A DNA stretch of 64,000 bases, taken from assembly GCA_963966185.1 (NCBI GenBank), contig CAWZYM010000232.1, positions 207,501 through 271,500 on the forward strand, given 5' to 3'. A program made the translations under genes and the position numbers. The notes under the pieces are model-generated. The model was not told the DNA's origin and did not search any database. It worked only from the letters and a program-made list of their open reading frames with translations. Source of the stretch: Rhabditoides inermis. Taxonomy: Eukaryota > Nematoda > Chromadorea > Rhabditida > Rhabditidae. This document shows, piece by piece, positions 53,762 to 64,000 of the stretch; within the stretch, counting starts at the first letter, position 1, and every line of letters starts with the position of its first letter.

Positions 53762-56760
53762 CCAGTAATAATAATAATATTTTTTGCAGAAATACTGCGT
53801 CGCACATAAAAACAAACATCGATGATTAAAAAGCATGAAAGAAAATGAAAAGCATGAGAGAAATAGCCGCATTGTTGAGAGAATGACCGCAATGTAGTGA
53901 CAACCAAGTTGAATCATCGTATAGAGTGATGCCGTATGTGATCTAATCCGCATGAAACCGAGTGAGTGAGAGAGAAATCTTGGGCTAATCCGACACAGAA
54001 ATGCAGTTAGTCTAGATCAGAGTACATCGGAATGATACCTGCCCCCGATATGAAGCATGGAGGAGTGCCAGTGCGGTGAAGCAGCCGCGGCACAATAAGA
54101 GACATGTGCAAGAGAGCAGGTACAAACTTCAGCATCATCACTTTTCCTTCTACCCAGCCGAGCCAAATCAACCACTATTTAAAACGATCGAACAGCAACT
54201 GCCAATGAGAGATACCACAAGTACAGTGTCAATAGCTTCAGAGCAATGAGAGGGCAATGTGTGAAGAGTGTAACACTAGAATTAATCACGAAATTATAGC
54301 AAGATCAATTATTGTCGCACGTGCTCACTGGGGGGCAGAGATGGGTGGTAGATCAGTCCGGTAGATCGGTTCGGGCGCTCTCGGCTGCATCGATCGATCG
54401 GCGGCGGCAGACAGTGAGAGGAAACGAGCGGGCGACGGCACAGTGCGATCGGGTGCGGCGAGATCCAGGGGCGGCCTGTCTTTTTCCGTGCATGTATCTT
54501 CCCCGTGCATGTATTATTCCGTGCTTGTATTCGTCCGTACATGTTTGCTGTGTTATTGTTGTTGCACCTGTCACAAATGTGTCTTAGCTCGCAAGCTTGA
54601 GTGTATGTGTAAGATCGATTCGTGTGAGTGCCCTACAGAACCTCGAGTGAGAGAGTCGAAAGACGCGTGGATGTGATTTTGTGAGTGCGAGAATGAAACG
54701 AGCGGTTCTGAGTGCGTAGGAATTATGCAAAAGCGTGGACCTCGTTGCTTTGATATGAAGTGAGAATGTGCCATTTCGCCCGCGGCAAGGTTTCAGCTTG
54801 AACATGGAAGAGAATGGGGTACTGACCAGCCGCTTGTACATTTTGTGTGCGAGAGTGAGGTCGTTTCGTGCGCGGCGTTCTACTAGACTGGTCAGTCCCA
54901 ACGTTTTCAATCGGAACGAATAGGTGGGCATTGCTTGCGGACATACATAGAGACATGTGAGAAGTGACTCAAACTTTCCGTACGTAGGGAAAAATCCCGA
55001 GCGGAGTTGTGAACCGTTATCATTATTATATATCACGACCCAACTCCCAGACCTACCTATCTCACCCCACAGGTAACAAATAATTCTGTAACTATGCATG
55101 AATTTATGATATTTTATTACTAAAAGGTTGGTACTATCAAACGTACGAAAATTAAATATTAGAATAGAGATAAGTAGCTGACAAAGTTGCTTGAGATTCT
55201 TTGAGTCCAGAGTGAGTCACTTTAAGAAGTTAGATTTTTATTTGGTCCCTCACTATTCTTTTTTACTGCTTTGAAAGAGCGTAAATTACTTCATTTGGGA
55301 AAAAATATCAAACGTACGAAAATTAAATTTTAAACCGGTGCACCTCCCATGTCATCATGTTTTTTTTTTAAATTTAATACGCTCTCCGCTTGTTTCCGGT
55401 CCATAACTCCGCTGGGGTCTTTTCCATTTCGTACGTAATGGTGAAAAACATTATTTCGTAACTTCGGGATCATTTAATCTTTGGTACGTAAGTCATTATC
55501 AGGAAGTTAACTTCTCAAAGCGCCGGGATGTATGCTTGCGGATAGGTATCCGAAGGATAGACACGATAGAAAATGACCCGAGTGACGTATTTTTGGACTT
55601 TTTCTAATGCGCGGACGTCTTTGAGCAAGTGTGGGTTCCACACTGGTGAGGCAAATTCTAGTAGTGGCAAAACGTATGTCTTATAGAGCTTGATCAGAAC
55701 GCGCTCGTCACTCGTGTGCACAGATCGAATGAGTAGCCGTGCTCGATTCATCGCAATAGACGCGCGCACACTGGCATTGATAGCGGGGTTGCCGGTGGTA
55801 TCTACCTGGAGTCCCAGGTCACGCACGCGCTCGCAGTGAGAGAGTGGACTGCCGTCCAGTGAGTATGCGTGCTGCGGGTTGACTCTACCAAGGTGTAATA
55901 CAGTGCACTTTGATTCTGATAGTACGAGCTGCAACTGCGTCGAATACGAGTGCACATGATCGATGGCTGGTTGGAGCGCGGCGTGAGCAGCAGAAGCATT
56001 GGCAGCAGTGTATGAGATGTATACCTTGATATCATCGGCAAACGCGCGGATACGCATGTTAGGGGGGAAGCCAATCTCTAGACCGGCAAGATATATGATA
56101 AATAGGAGTGGCCCTAACACTGACCCTTGTGGAACACCTGATGTGGCTGCGGCAGGTGGAGAGAGCGCATTGCCAACTTTCACTCGCAGTTCACGGCCCG
56201 ACAGGAAATCACGCAACCAGTTAAGAATCTCTCCACGCAATCCGACAGACTCGCATTTCAAAAGCAGCTTGGGTATGCTCACCTTGTCAAAAGCTTTTTG
56301 ATAGTCAAAGTAAACAATGTCAGTGAGTAGATTCGCGGAAGTGGCAGTTGTCCAATCAGTGAAACACGAGAGCATTTGGGTGGTCACACTACGTTTGCTG
56401 CGGAAACCGAACTGCTGATCAGGTAGGAGGGTGCGCGACTCAAGAAACTCAATCAGCTGCTTGCGTATCACTCGCTCTAACACCTTGGACGCCGCAGGGC
56501 AAATCGATATAGGGCGATAGCACGCTACTGAGGACGGACCGCCTCCCTGTTTAGCTATCGGAGAAACATGTGCAATTTTCCATACACGGGGTACGGTACC
56601 TTCGCGCAGTGATATATTGAAAATTATGGATAACGGGAGAGATAGTTCGCTCGCACATTTTTTATAAATTAGAGGTGGAATGCAGTCTGCGGGCAGGGAG
56701 CATGATGATTTCAGGCGTTTCAAAAAAAGGCACAACATCGCTCGGAAACAAGGGGCGCGA
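53762..56760 (-). mobile_element. 5'-truncated LINE with an intact RT core
   Basis: The minus-strand frame from about 56738 encodes a reverse transcriptase with SPIAKQGGG, CYRPISICPAASKVLERV, FGFRSKRSVTTQML, VYFDYQKAFDKVSI, SGVPQGSVLGPLLF and the catalytic AFADDIKVYI. The C-terminal part (PTYSFRLKTLGLTSLVERRA to a stop near 54594) is separated from the rest by a 592-bp insertion at 54941-55532. The likely 3' end is a (TTA)n run at about 53766-53780. There is no endonuclease domain upstream of 56760, so the copy is 5'-truncated. It is the same family as the LINE at 28899-31430. It separates two members of the chemoreceptor cluster. Confidence 0.87.
54941..55532. mobile_element. Insertion with 9-bp target duplication
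   Basis: TGCTTGCGG occurs at 54932-54940 and again at 55533-55541. Removing the 592 bp plus one copy restores the LINE reading frame (YPQA followed by MPTYSFRL, compare YPQSMPPYS in the other copy). The insert has no coding capacity, imperfect similarity of its ends (GAGAAGT words), and an internal pair of ACGTACGAAAATTAAAT words at about 55141 and 55312. A 9-bp duplication suggests a Mutator-like non-autonomous element. Confidence 0.8.
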
Positions 56761-57263
56761 CCAGTGATGATTTAACGATTTTTGTAAGGTTGTACGTTGG
56801 TTGATCAGGAAAGTTGATCGTGAAGGATCTTGACCGCGACCATGATTTCAGATTCTCTACTTACAGGTTCTTTTCTGTGATTTCTAATACCCTACTTACA
56901 GGTTATTTTCTAGACATGATTTCTCTATTTAGAAATTATGGCACAGGACCGCGCCAAGTGGTTAGAACTGGTTTACACGATGCTAAGGAGTGACAACGCT
57001 CCAGATGATCTACGGAGAATCGGCCGGGGAGTGATTCATCGATAACCACCGATGCCAGGTGTTTTATAAGTGAAATGTTTTTTTAAGTAACTTCCCCCAC
57101 ACACGCTTGTAGTTCGATTTGTGACTTTTACGCAGGATACCGCAATACGTATACGTGAGAAAAGCCTTATAATGAGACATCACAATTAAATAACTCGTCA
57201 TTTCTCTTGCAGTGCTATGAAAATGGGGCTTTACAAGTCAGACCTCCCACATAAATATCACAT
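56761..57263. other. Intergenic region
   Basis: Between the truncated 5' end of the LINE and the 3' end of the next receptor pseudogene. It has a small tandem duplication with the core CTACTTACAGGTT (about 56860 and 56892). No coding exon was recognised. Confidence 0.6.
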
Positions 57264-58680
57264 TTATGCAACATTGGCCACTCTCGCACTGTTTCGCAGA
57301 TATGTATTCGGCGCCAGTGAAGTCTTCTTCAACTTCTTCAATGGCGGAATCCTAGCGAGAATGCTTTGCGTGTATTCTCTGAAAAAAAACTTTTCCGTTG
57401 AGTTTAGATTGTTTGAAACAAGGGATTCACCGGTATGGTTTGTAGAGAACGAGCAGCGCAATCGTTCCCGAGATTCCATGACACAACAACATACCCATAA
57501 TCCACTCGCACTTGTCTAAACGGAAATCATTTTTGAATAAAAATCGGGATAAACTTTGCATGATCCATGCCTGTGTCTGAATCACTACCACGAATACGGT
57601 AACTGGGATGATCATAGCCAGAAGATAGAAGAACATCTAATACAATGTATTCACTCATACCAAGATAGTCTACCTGGACAAACAGTATGTATGTGAGTTT
57701 GATTTGTATCTTTCGAGTTGCCGCACTCATGGTCCCTTTTTGTTTGTGTAGTTGATAGAGCGTTCCATAGGCACAGTACGTCCCGAATACTATCAGCGAT
57801 ATAAGAACAGCCGCGATAGAGTACATCACTCTCTGAATATTATTAATTTAGGTTATTAAAAATATTATGATTTCGATGTTTCAAAGAATTACTCTATAGT
57901 GTGGTTTGTCCGTAAACGCTAGTACGTCCTTGTGTGCTATCACTTCTTTGAGGGGAGGGTACTCCTGAACAATCGCAAATAGTTTATTGATCAGTACATT
58001 AGTAGTTACAATCACCTCTGCCAATGCAGCTAGCTCTTCCGGGGTCGCTCCCTACGACTCTCTCCCCACTATTGCAGTCGAAAGAATCGACACTGCGTAC
58101 ATGACAAGAACGCATATCGTCACGTTTTTACCCGGCTGACTTTTTGTCGTCGTTACTTTGCAAGTCACCTGGAACCGATTTAGAATGATGTTTTTAAGTT
58201 TTTTTTTCACTCTCGTCTTACCACAAACCGGTAGAGAAAGAGTGTCACAATGGAGCACCCTAAAGCCTCGCATAGCATCACACCAAATGCCTAAATCATT
58301 ATCAAAACAATTCTGGGATTCTATGTTCCAATAAATACTTACAACGAGTACTTCTTGCATGATATTGAACCACTGTGTGAGGGGGCCGCAAGAGTATCCG
58401 AATGCCAGTGGATACAACACGCAAGGCATGGTGAGAGTACCCAAGTACACATCAAGAAACATTGTGAACAACTGAAACATTGCAATTACATAATCACATA
58501 TTCAAACATTGCGCACCATATTCGTGAAAAGATGCCACTTGTACGTTTTCATCGATTTATCTGATTTCTTGGCGATCACAGCGAGAATAGCGAGAGTGGA
58601 ATGGTGAAGCAGGATGAAACATGGTAGAAGGTGACCAGGTTCTCGTGCGCGGAAAAGCTGTACGCTGTCCAAGTCTGCAT
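57264..58680 (-). pseudogene. Srh-like chemoreceptor pseudogene
   Basis: Exons cover nearly the whole receptor and align with the intact neighbour. The first exon has MQTWTAYSFSAHENLVTFYH. Later exons include VYLGTLTMPCVLYPLAFGYS, TKSQPGKNVTICVLVMY, GTYCAYGTLYQLHKQKGTMS and GISGTIALLVLYKPYR, with stop TAA at 57266-57264. Two breaks are visible. In TM1, about four bases are missing after LFSL, which shifts the frame to an immediate TGA. In the exon at about 58060, TAG follows GRES where the intact copy has CRSSNGATPEE. Otherwise the splice sites look sound, so decay is recent. Two independent breaks make sequencing error an unlikely explanation. Confidence 0.8.
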
Positions 58681-58832
58681 GGTTAGTGACTAGGAACAGG
58701 AACTGAACCCAAAGTCAAAAAAGGAACAGGGAAGGGATTGCAATCCGACAGACAACACCTGCTTCATTGAGAGTACACCAGATAAAAAGAAAATCAACGC
58801 ATGATATGACGTGCATTCATATTCAAAATGTT

Positions 58833-59712
58833 TTATGCGAAATTGACCCTATTGACGTTTGCGTTGTTTGCCCGCAGCGATACATTCGAGGCGTGCGGAG
58901 TGACGGACACTTGATTCGGCTCGCGAACCTTCTTCAACTTCTTCAGCTTTTCCAGGAGAGGAATCCTGGACAGCCAACCGATAGTGTAGTCTCTAAAGTT
59001 GAAGTATAAGAAAACAAATTCAGTGTTATAGTCAATGTTGTAACCTGTAAGGTTTGTATAAAACAATAAGCGCAGTGGTGCCGGTGATTCCATGAATAGA
59101 CAGCATCCCGAATATCCATTCGCATTTATCTGCAGCGGATTCATGATCTGTTTCACAGGTTCGAGCAACTTACTCTGCATGGACCACGCCTGGGTCGAAA
59201 TGACCACGTATAGGAAACAAACAGGGATCACCATTGCAAGAAGATAGAAGGCCATCTTAAAAGTCATGCATTACGTACACAGACATATTGTTTATTTTCC
59301 ACCTGCACAAATAGAATGATTGTGAGTTTGATCTGTAGTTTTCTGGTCGCGGCACTCATTGTTTTTCGTTGTTTGTGTAACTGATACATGGTTCCATAGG
59401 CGCAGTAGGTCCCGAATTCGGTGAGAATGAAAAGAACGGCGGCAATAACATACATTACTCTCTGCAAAATGATCAATAAACAATAAACACATACAAACAA
59501 CTTTTACTTTATAATTGGGGTTATCCGTGTAGGCTAGGACGTCTTTTTGCTGAAGTACTTCCATGAGTGGTGGATATTGCTGAAAATAATCGATAAAGGC
59601 TATATATAAATCCAATTATAAAAGTAAGTAGCGAGTTAGCAATTAGTTATTTGCGCCGCGCCGCGAACCTGGCTCTCTCTTTTGCAGCATTCTATCCGCG
59701 TCTCTAACCGCG

Positions 59713-59774
<62 letters not shown>

Positions 59775-60478
59775 AGGCGGTGCACTTTCTCTCGAGTTTA
59801 TGATCTATATCAGACAACCATACCTCAGCCAATTTCATCATTTCTTCGGGCGTGGCTCCATTGGATGATCTGCATGTTATCATAGTTGGCACAATAGATC
59901 CGATATACATGCAGATTATTGTTATCTTCACGTTTCTCCCAGGTTGACTGTTGTTCTTCTTGATTTTGCAGAGCACCTGCATTCATAGTTACAAATAACA
60001 AATATTGCACCAAGTACTCACGACAAAACGATAGAAAAAGAGTGTGACTATAGAACAACCAAACGCTTCACATAACACTATTCCAGTAGCCTGTTAGAGT
60101 TAGAAATTAGTACTTTTAAGGGAAAATCTTTTACTTACGACAAGTCTGTCCATTCGAATTTGAAACCAGGAGTGCAATGGTCCAGCAGAGTAGCCAAAGG
60201 GGAGTGGATACAATACACACGGAATAGTCAGAGTGCCGATGTAAACATCCAGAGACATTGTACACAACTGAAGAACTTTTAATAATTGCATAGAGAATGC
60301 GTATTACCATGTTAGTGAACAGATGCCACTTATATGTTTTCATCGATTTGTCGGATTTACGAGCAATCACAAATAGGGAATACAGAGACAATGGGATTGT
60401 GATACATGATGAGACGTGACAAAACGTCACTAGTTTCTCATGGGCTCCGAAGCTGAATCGATATTCCGTCCAGTTCAT
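58833..60478 (-). CDS. Srh-like serpentine chemoreceptor
   Basis: An intact seven-helix nematode chemoreceptor, the only complete member of the local cluster. ATG at 60478 (MNWTEYRFSFGAHEKLVTFC) was chosen over an upstream in-frame ATG because both relatives start at the same place. Nine exons give TM1 (SCITIPLSLYSLFVIARKSD), KSMKTYKWHLFTNM, TM2 (YIGTLTIPCVLYPLPFGYS), TM3 (IVLCEAFGCSIVTLFFYRFV), the loop KIKKNNSQPGRN, TM4, EFGTYCAYGTMYQLHKQR, TRKLQIKLTIILFVQ and TM6 (FYLLAMVIPVCFLYVVI). TM7 (GMLSIHGITGTTALIVLYKP) is followed by a Lys-rich tail and stop TAA at 58835-58833. KPYR after TM7 is typical of Srh-type receptors. One intron carries (GA)n. Srh is my best family guess; Str or Sri are possible. 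Confidence 0.82.
59717..59774. repeat. (GA)n tract in an intron
   Basis: A pure GA run in an intron of the intact chemoreceptor gene. Confidence 0.97.
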
Positions 60479-60677
60479 TGAAATCAATGAGTGAGAATGG
60501 TGCCTGTGTGGGTTTGAATTTCCGAATTGCTGCACCTGCCTTACGTAATATATAGGAAATTCACTGAGAAACACCGAACATCGAGCTTCTAGAAACCTAA
60601 TAAGAAATGTGTATAGGTCGATAAGTCTCTCCCCGACCGCACTACAAAACAATACACTCTACAACTAACACGATAAC

Positions 60678-60683
60678 TTTATT
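60678..60683 (-). terminator. Polyadenylation signal of the lysine-rich protein gene
   Basis: AATAAA on the minus strand about 140 nt after the stop codon at 60824. Confidence 0.55.
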
Positions 60684-60823
60684 GATCTATCCACACTCGA
60701 AAAATACACGAAAGAGAATCTGCTAATATATCATGAGAGTTTGGGTTTAATTGGACTGTAACTGTAAGTATATCGTTTAATTGTAACTGGTTTGTGGTGG
60801 TGTCAGTGGGGAAAGTGGAGGCT

Positions 60824-61333
60824 TCAGTGGTTGGCAGACGCCCTCTTAGACTTCTTCTTCCTGAAATGAAATGTATTACGAACCTCTCCCTCCTCTTCAT
60901 ATCATACTTGTTCTTTTTCTTCTCCTTCTTGTCATCCTCGTCATCGTCGTCACTGAAACAGATGACGTCACAGATGACGTCATTCGCCTTTCATTCCGCC
61001 CACTCACTCCTGTGACTTGTCCTTGTCCGCCTTCTTCTTATGCTTCTTCTTGTCGCTGTCATCGCTCTTGGTCCTGCAATCACACACATATCCCCGCTTG
61101 TTCTGCCATCCTCACTCCTTCTTCTTCTTGTGCTTCCTTTTCTTGGAGTTCTTGCCGCGCCCAGTCTTCTTTTTCTTCTTCTGCAAAGAAGTCTCTTCCT
61201 TTCTCCTCCTCCCACTCTCCCTCACCCCTTTGTCCTTCTTCTTCTTGCTGTCCACATCTCCATCTGATCGACGCTTCTTGCTCTTCTTCTTCACAGAGTC
61301 GAAGTTGCACTTGATAACCTGAGCGCAACTGTC

Positions 61334-61384
<51 letters not shown>

Positions 61385-62454
61385 GAAAGAGGAGAGGGAG
61401 CCGGCTACCTTTCCCTTGGGTTCGGGCACGGCGGCTCCAGCGACTCCATTGGCTGCGCCGTCTTCCTTGTCGTCTTCCTCTTCCTTGTCCTTGTCCTTCT
61501 TGTTGTTGGGTGAGGGGACAGCAGTGGGAGACACTGCAGGAGGGGTGCCGGCCGGAGAGTTCGCCACCGCCGCAGCGCCTACACACAAATAAGGTACGGT
61601 CAGTCTCTTCAAACTTGATTCTGAAGTATTTCAAAGGTATAGCAGAGCGTTTCGAGATATTCGAGAGTGTTTTGAGGGCAATTCGGAGTGTTTCGATGAG
61701 TTTGGGCGCAACTTCCCCCTTGCTCCTGTCTACCTGGCTTGGCAGCCGCAGCAGCAGGGGCAGCAGCGGCTGGCTTGGCGGGGTCTGGCTTGGCTGGCGC
61801 CGCCTCGTCCTTGCCCTTGTCTCCCTTCTCCCCCTTGTCTGCCTTGTCCCCCTTGCCCTTTCCCTTGTCGTCGTCCTTTGTCTCCTCCGTCTTGGTCACT
61901 TCGGTGCCCGTGGTAATGGTGGGATTGACAGACTGCACCTTCTCGTCAGACGGAGACTCGGCCGCCGGCAGGTCCGGAGCGTCGTTCATCGTGTTGTTCT
62001 TCTCCTCGTCAGACCTCAAAATGAGGATGAGGGAGGGAGGGAGGAGAGAGGAGAGATGGAGAAGTGATGACAGCTGTACTTGCACTACTCACTCGTCGTC
62101 GTCCTCGCCCTCCTTCTTTTCCTTCTGAAACGGACGCAATCTTCTAGCTATACTGTAGTCTACAGTATACCTCCGGATCGGCGGCCGATATCTTGGAGAC
62201 TGCGGCGGGGATGATCGAGTTGGTGTTCTCCTTTGGTGGAGAGCCGCTCGCCATTTCACGCACCTCATCGTCGCGATTCTGGGGTACGGTAGATTACAGG
62301 AGGTGCGGTAAAGTACAGTATACCTCAACGGCACTGGGCCACCAACGCTCCGACCACTGCTTGTGAGCCGAGTAGACGACACACTTGTTCGGAGTGAGCA
62401 GCAGCATCTCATCGCCAAACTAGATGGGGGGGTTTGAGAGGGAGAGAGACACAG

Positions 62455-62494
<40 letters not shown>

Positions 62495-63008
62495 TTCTAC
62501 CTCTCTAATCTTTGGCAGGTTGTAGTCTTTGCGGTGGAAGAGCATCATGTTACCGACGTTGTTCGTGTCGAGATTCGACTAGGTATACGGTACACTACAG
62601 TAGTCGAGACGATATGCACCGTACCTGTCCAAAGTACGCCTCGTCCCTCGCTTCCAGAACGTTCAGCGACTCGTACACATCGAGCTTCGGTCTGTGAATC
62701 TCAGAGTACAACACCAGTCACACTACAGTAGTCCGCACCGCTTGAGGGTGCGATGGTACTTGACCCTCGAGAGAAAGGCGTCGGTGAGACGCGCGGATGC
62801 GGGGTTGTCGGGAAGACGAGTCTCCGAGTAGCCATCAAGCGACATCCAGAACGGACGACCCTGCAAGCAGCGGTCAGCCATGGCGAGAGGACGGAGGACG
62901 CACGCGGATGAAGAGCCTGCCGCCGTTGTGGTTGTTGGCGAGGCATGGCGGGTTCTCCTGGTGGGAGAGGGCGGGTGGGGAGGGGGCGTCGCCGTCTTCC
63001 GAGGACAT
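60824..63008 (-). CDS. Lysine-rich, probably nuclear protein of unknown family
   Basis: I do not recognise the family. ATG at 63008 (MSSEDGDAPSPPALSHQ), stop TGA at 60826-60824. The N-terminal third looks folded: GRPFWMSLDGYSETRLPDNP, ARLTDAFLSRVKYHRTLKR, DAYFGQSNLDTNNVGNMMLF and MLLLTPNKCVVYSAHKQW. The middle is Glu/Asp/Lys/Ala/Pro low-complexity sequence. The C-terminal ~120 residues are strings of Lys and Asp (DSKKKKDKG, KKHKKKADKDKSQDDDDED, KKKKSKRA) with many nuclear-localisation-like clusters. A conserved small domain with a disordered basic/acidic tail suggests a chromatin or nucleolar role, but that is inference. Introns are of both local types, (GA)n and short TACTGTA/TACGGTA. Confidence 0.7.
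61645..61705. repeat. Dispersed AATTCGGAGTGTTT-type repeat in an intron
   Basis: Words such as TTCGAGAGTGTTTTGAGGG and AATTCGGAGTGTTTCG resemble the cluster at 41361-41475. It lies in an intron of the lysine-rich protein gene. Confidence 0.5.
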
Positions 63009-63311
63009 TGCGGCGACCTCGCGGCGTCGGCGAGCGAAGGAGGAATGACCGCATACATCCACCACACGCCTCGTCACTTTCTTGCTACAGACACGCTAAT
63101 TTTATGTGATTAATGCGAGATGGTAGAAAACATGTGCTTTCATCATGCTCACACTTATCAGTTTTCTTTAAAACGGTATGTTCACCATACCCAAACGCTA
63201 GATGCGTATATGTGAAGTGGTTGTTCAGTTATCTTTCAAACAGTTCGAACTCCACATTGAATGCAAAAGAGTTTATGATTAGACCATTTGTACAGATAGT
63301 TGGTGGGTCGC
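63009..63311. other. Intergenic region
   Basis: Between the lysine-rich gene start and the collagen stop codon, both on the minus strand. Collagen 3' UTR is expected here. No gene was seen. Confidence 0.6.
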
Positions 63312-64000
63312 TTAGCGGCGAGTTCCGTCCTCGAAGAAGACTCCCCCGTCGATGGCGCAGTACTTGGGGCAGATTCCGGGCTCTCCGGCTCCTCCGGCGG
63401 GTCCGGCCTCTCCGGGGGCTCCGGGGTTTCCGTCGGCTCCAGGGGCTCCGTCCTGTCCGTTGGGTCCCTTGGGTCCGGGGGCTCCAGGGGCTCCGTCTTT
63501 TCCGGGGGCTCCGGGCTGTCCGGGGGGTCCCTGAGGTCCGGCCTCTCCAGCGGGTCCGGGCTCTCCAGGCACAAGAGGCTCGGAGACGGCGTCCTGTCCG
63601 GGGGCTCCGGGGGCTCCAGGGGCTCCAGGGTTTCCGGGGGGTCCGGGGGGTCCCTTGGGTCCGGCCTCTCCAGGGGCGGCATCGTTTCCGGGGGCTCCGG
63701 GCTGTCCGGGGGCTCCAGCGTCTCCAGCGGGTCCGGGAGGTCCGGGAGGTCCGGCGGGTCCAGCGGGGCAAGGCTTGCAGGGAGGAGGAGTGACGGGCTC
63801 GCAAGGGGACTGGGGCGGCTTTCCGGGGTTTCCGGGCATTCCAGGGGCTCCAGGCTTTCCGGGCCTTCCGGGCTTTCCAGGGGTTCCGGCGGGTCCGGGG
63901 GGTCCGGGCAGGCAACATCCGTCGCAAGATCCTCCGGCAGAGGCGGCTCCTCCGCTCACAGCAGAGTCTCCTCCGTATCCAGAGTCTCCGTAGGCCTGAC
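63312..64000 (-). CDS. Cuticle collagen, 3' part (5' end outside the window)
   Basis: A structural protein of the nematode cuticle. The visible 228 residues run in one exon to stop TAA at 63314-63312, and the frame stays open to the window edge, so the N-terminus is missing. Order: Gly/Ser/Ala-rich segment ([10 protein letters not shown]), first cysteine cluster (CDGCC), Gly-X-Y repeats ([15 protein letters not shown]), a Pro/Cys break ([13 protein letters not shown]), a long Gly-X-Y domain, then the C-terminal [18 protein letters not shown] and TRR. The paired cysteines flanking the triple-helical blocks and the [13 protein letters not shown] end are typical of cuticle collagens of the SQT-1/ROL-6-like C-terminal type. 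Expression would be tied to the moulting cycle (family knowledge). Confidence 0.93.
   Translation of the reverse strand, partial: QAYGDSGYGGDSAVSGGAASAGGSCDGCCLPGPPGPAGTPGKPGRPGKPGAPGMPGNPGKPPQSPCEPVTPPPCKPCPAGPAGPPGPPGPAGDAGAPGQPGAPGNDAAPGEAGPKGPPGPPGNPGAPGAPGAPGQDAVSEPLVPGEPGPAGEAGPQGPPGQPGAPGKDGAPGAPGPKGPNGQDGAPGADGNPGAPGEAGPAGGAGEPGICPKYCAIDGGVFFEDGTRR

Noticed and set aside
63113..63793. Plus-strand ORFs over the collagen gene
   Set aside because: GGN/CCN codons are open on the antisense strand by composition. The minus-strand Gly-X-Y frame with cysteine clusters and the [13 protein letters not shown] end is the real gene.

Overview
The window is eukaryotic and comes from a nematode, most likely a rhabditid or diplogastrid. 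The evidence is a major sperm protein (MSP) domain gene, a cuticle collagen, three nematode-type serpentine receptor copies of one family plus a receptor of another family, many small exons split by 38-75 nt introns, and a 3' splice-site-like AG within 0-15 nt of most start codons, as expected for spliced-leader trans-splicing. I could not determine the species. Gene models were built by reading exons by eye and joining them by splice site, reading phase and family resemblance, so outer bounds are firmer than each inner exon edge.

Layout. 1-1757: no gene recognised. 1758-7492 (+): a complete PRP5/DDX46 spliceosomal DEAD-box helicase. 7923-14040 (-): three genes on one strand with short gaps, namely an SLC22-type transporter and two proteins I do not recognise, possibly an operon. 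14826-17552 and 17995-19246 (-): two secreted proteins of unknown function. 19411-20428 (-): a bHLH transcription factor, divergent from a protein tyrosine phosphatase at 20803-23363 (+). 23691-33314: a decayed 3' half of an alkaline phosphatase gene, cut off by a LINE fragment, followed by an intact alkaline phosphatase gene whose introns carry a 3.4 kb nest of mobile elements. 34134-34555 (-): a small unknown gene, divergent from an MSP-domain gene at 34915-35760 (+). 35970-39543 (-): a GLUT-like sugar transporter whose 3' end nearly touches that of the MSP-domain gene. 42033-44604 (+): a chemoreceptor of the Srg/Srv type. 44904-47293 (-): an F-box protein. 48119-51764 (-): a divergent SLC6 neurotransmitter-symporter-like protein. 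51962-60478 (-): three tandem related Srh-like chemoreceptors, one intact and two broken, separated by a 5'-truncated LINE. 60824-63008 (-): a lysine-rich, probably nuclear protein. 63312-64000 (-): the 3' part of a cuticle collagen that runs off the window.

How the genes relate. There is no single pathway. Apart from the possible three-gene operon and the tandem duplications (alkaline phosphatase, chemoreceptors), the neighbours look unrelated. What unifies the window is its intron and repeat biology. Long (GA)n/(CT)n tracts fill many introns on both strands. Another set of very short introns is built around TACTGTA/TACGGTA words. Three GC-AG introns all begin GCGAGT, and several 3' splice sites are TTTGAG rather than TTTCAG. 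The mobile elements comprise LINE copies ending in (TTA)n, two TTAA-flanked MITE families, a TIR-flanked composite, and an insertion with a 9-bp target duplication.
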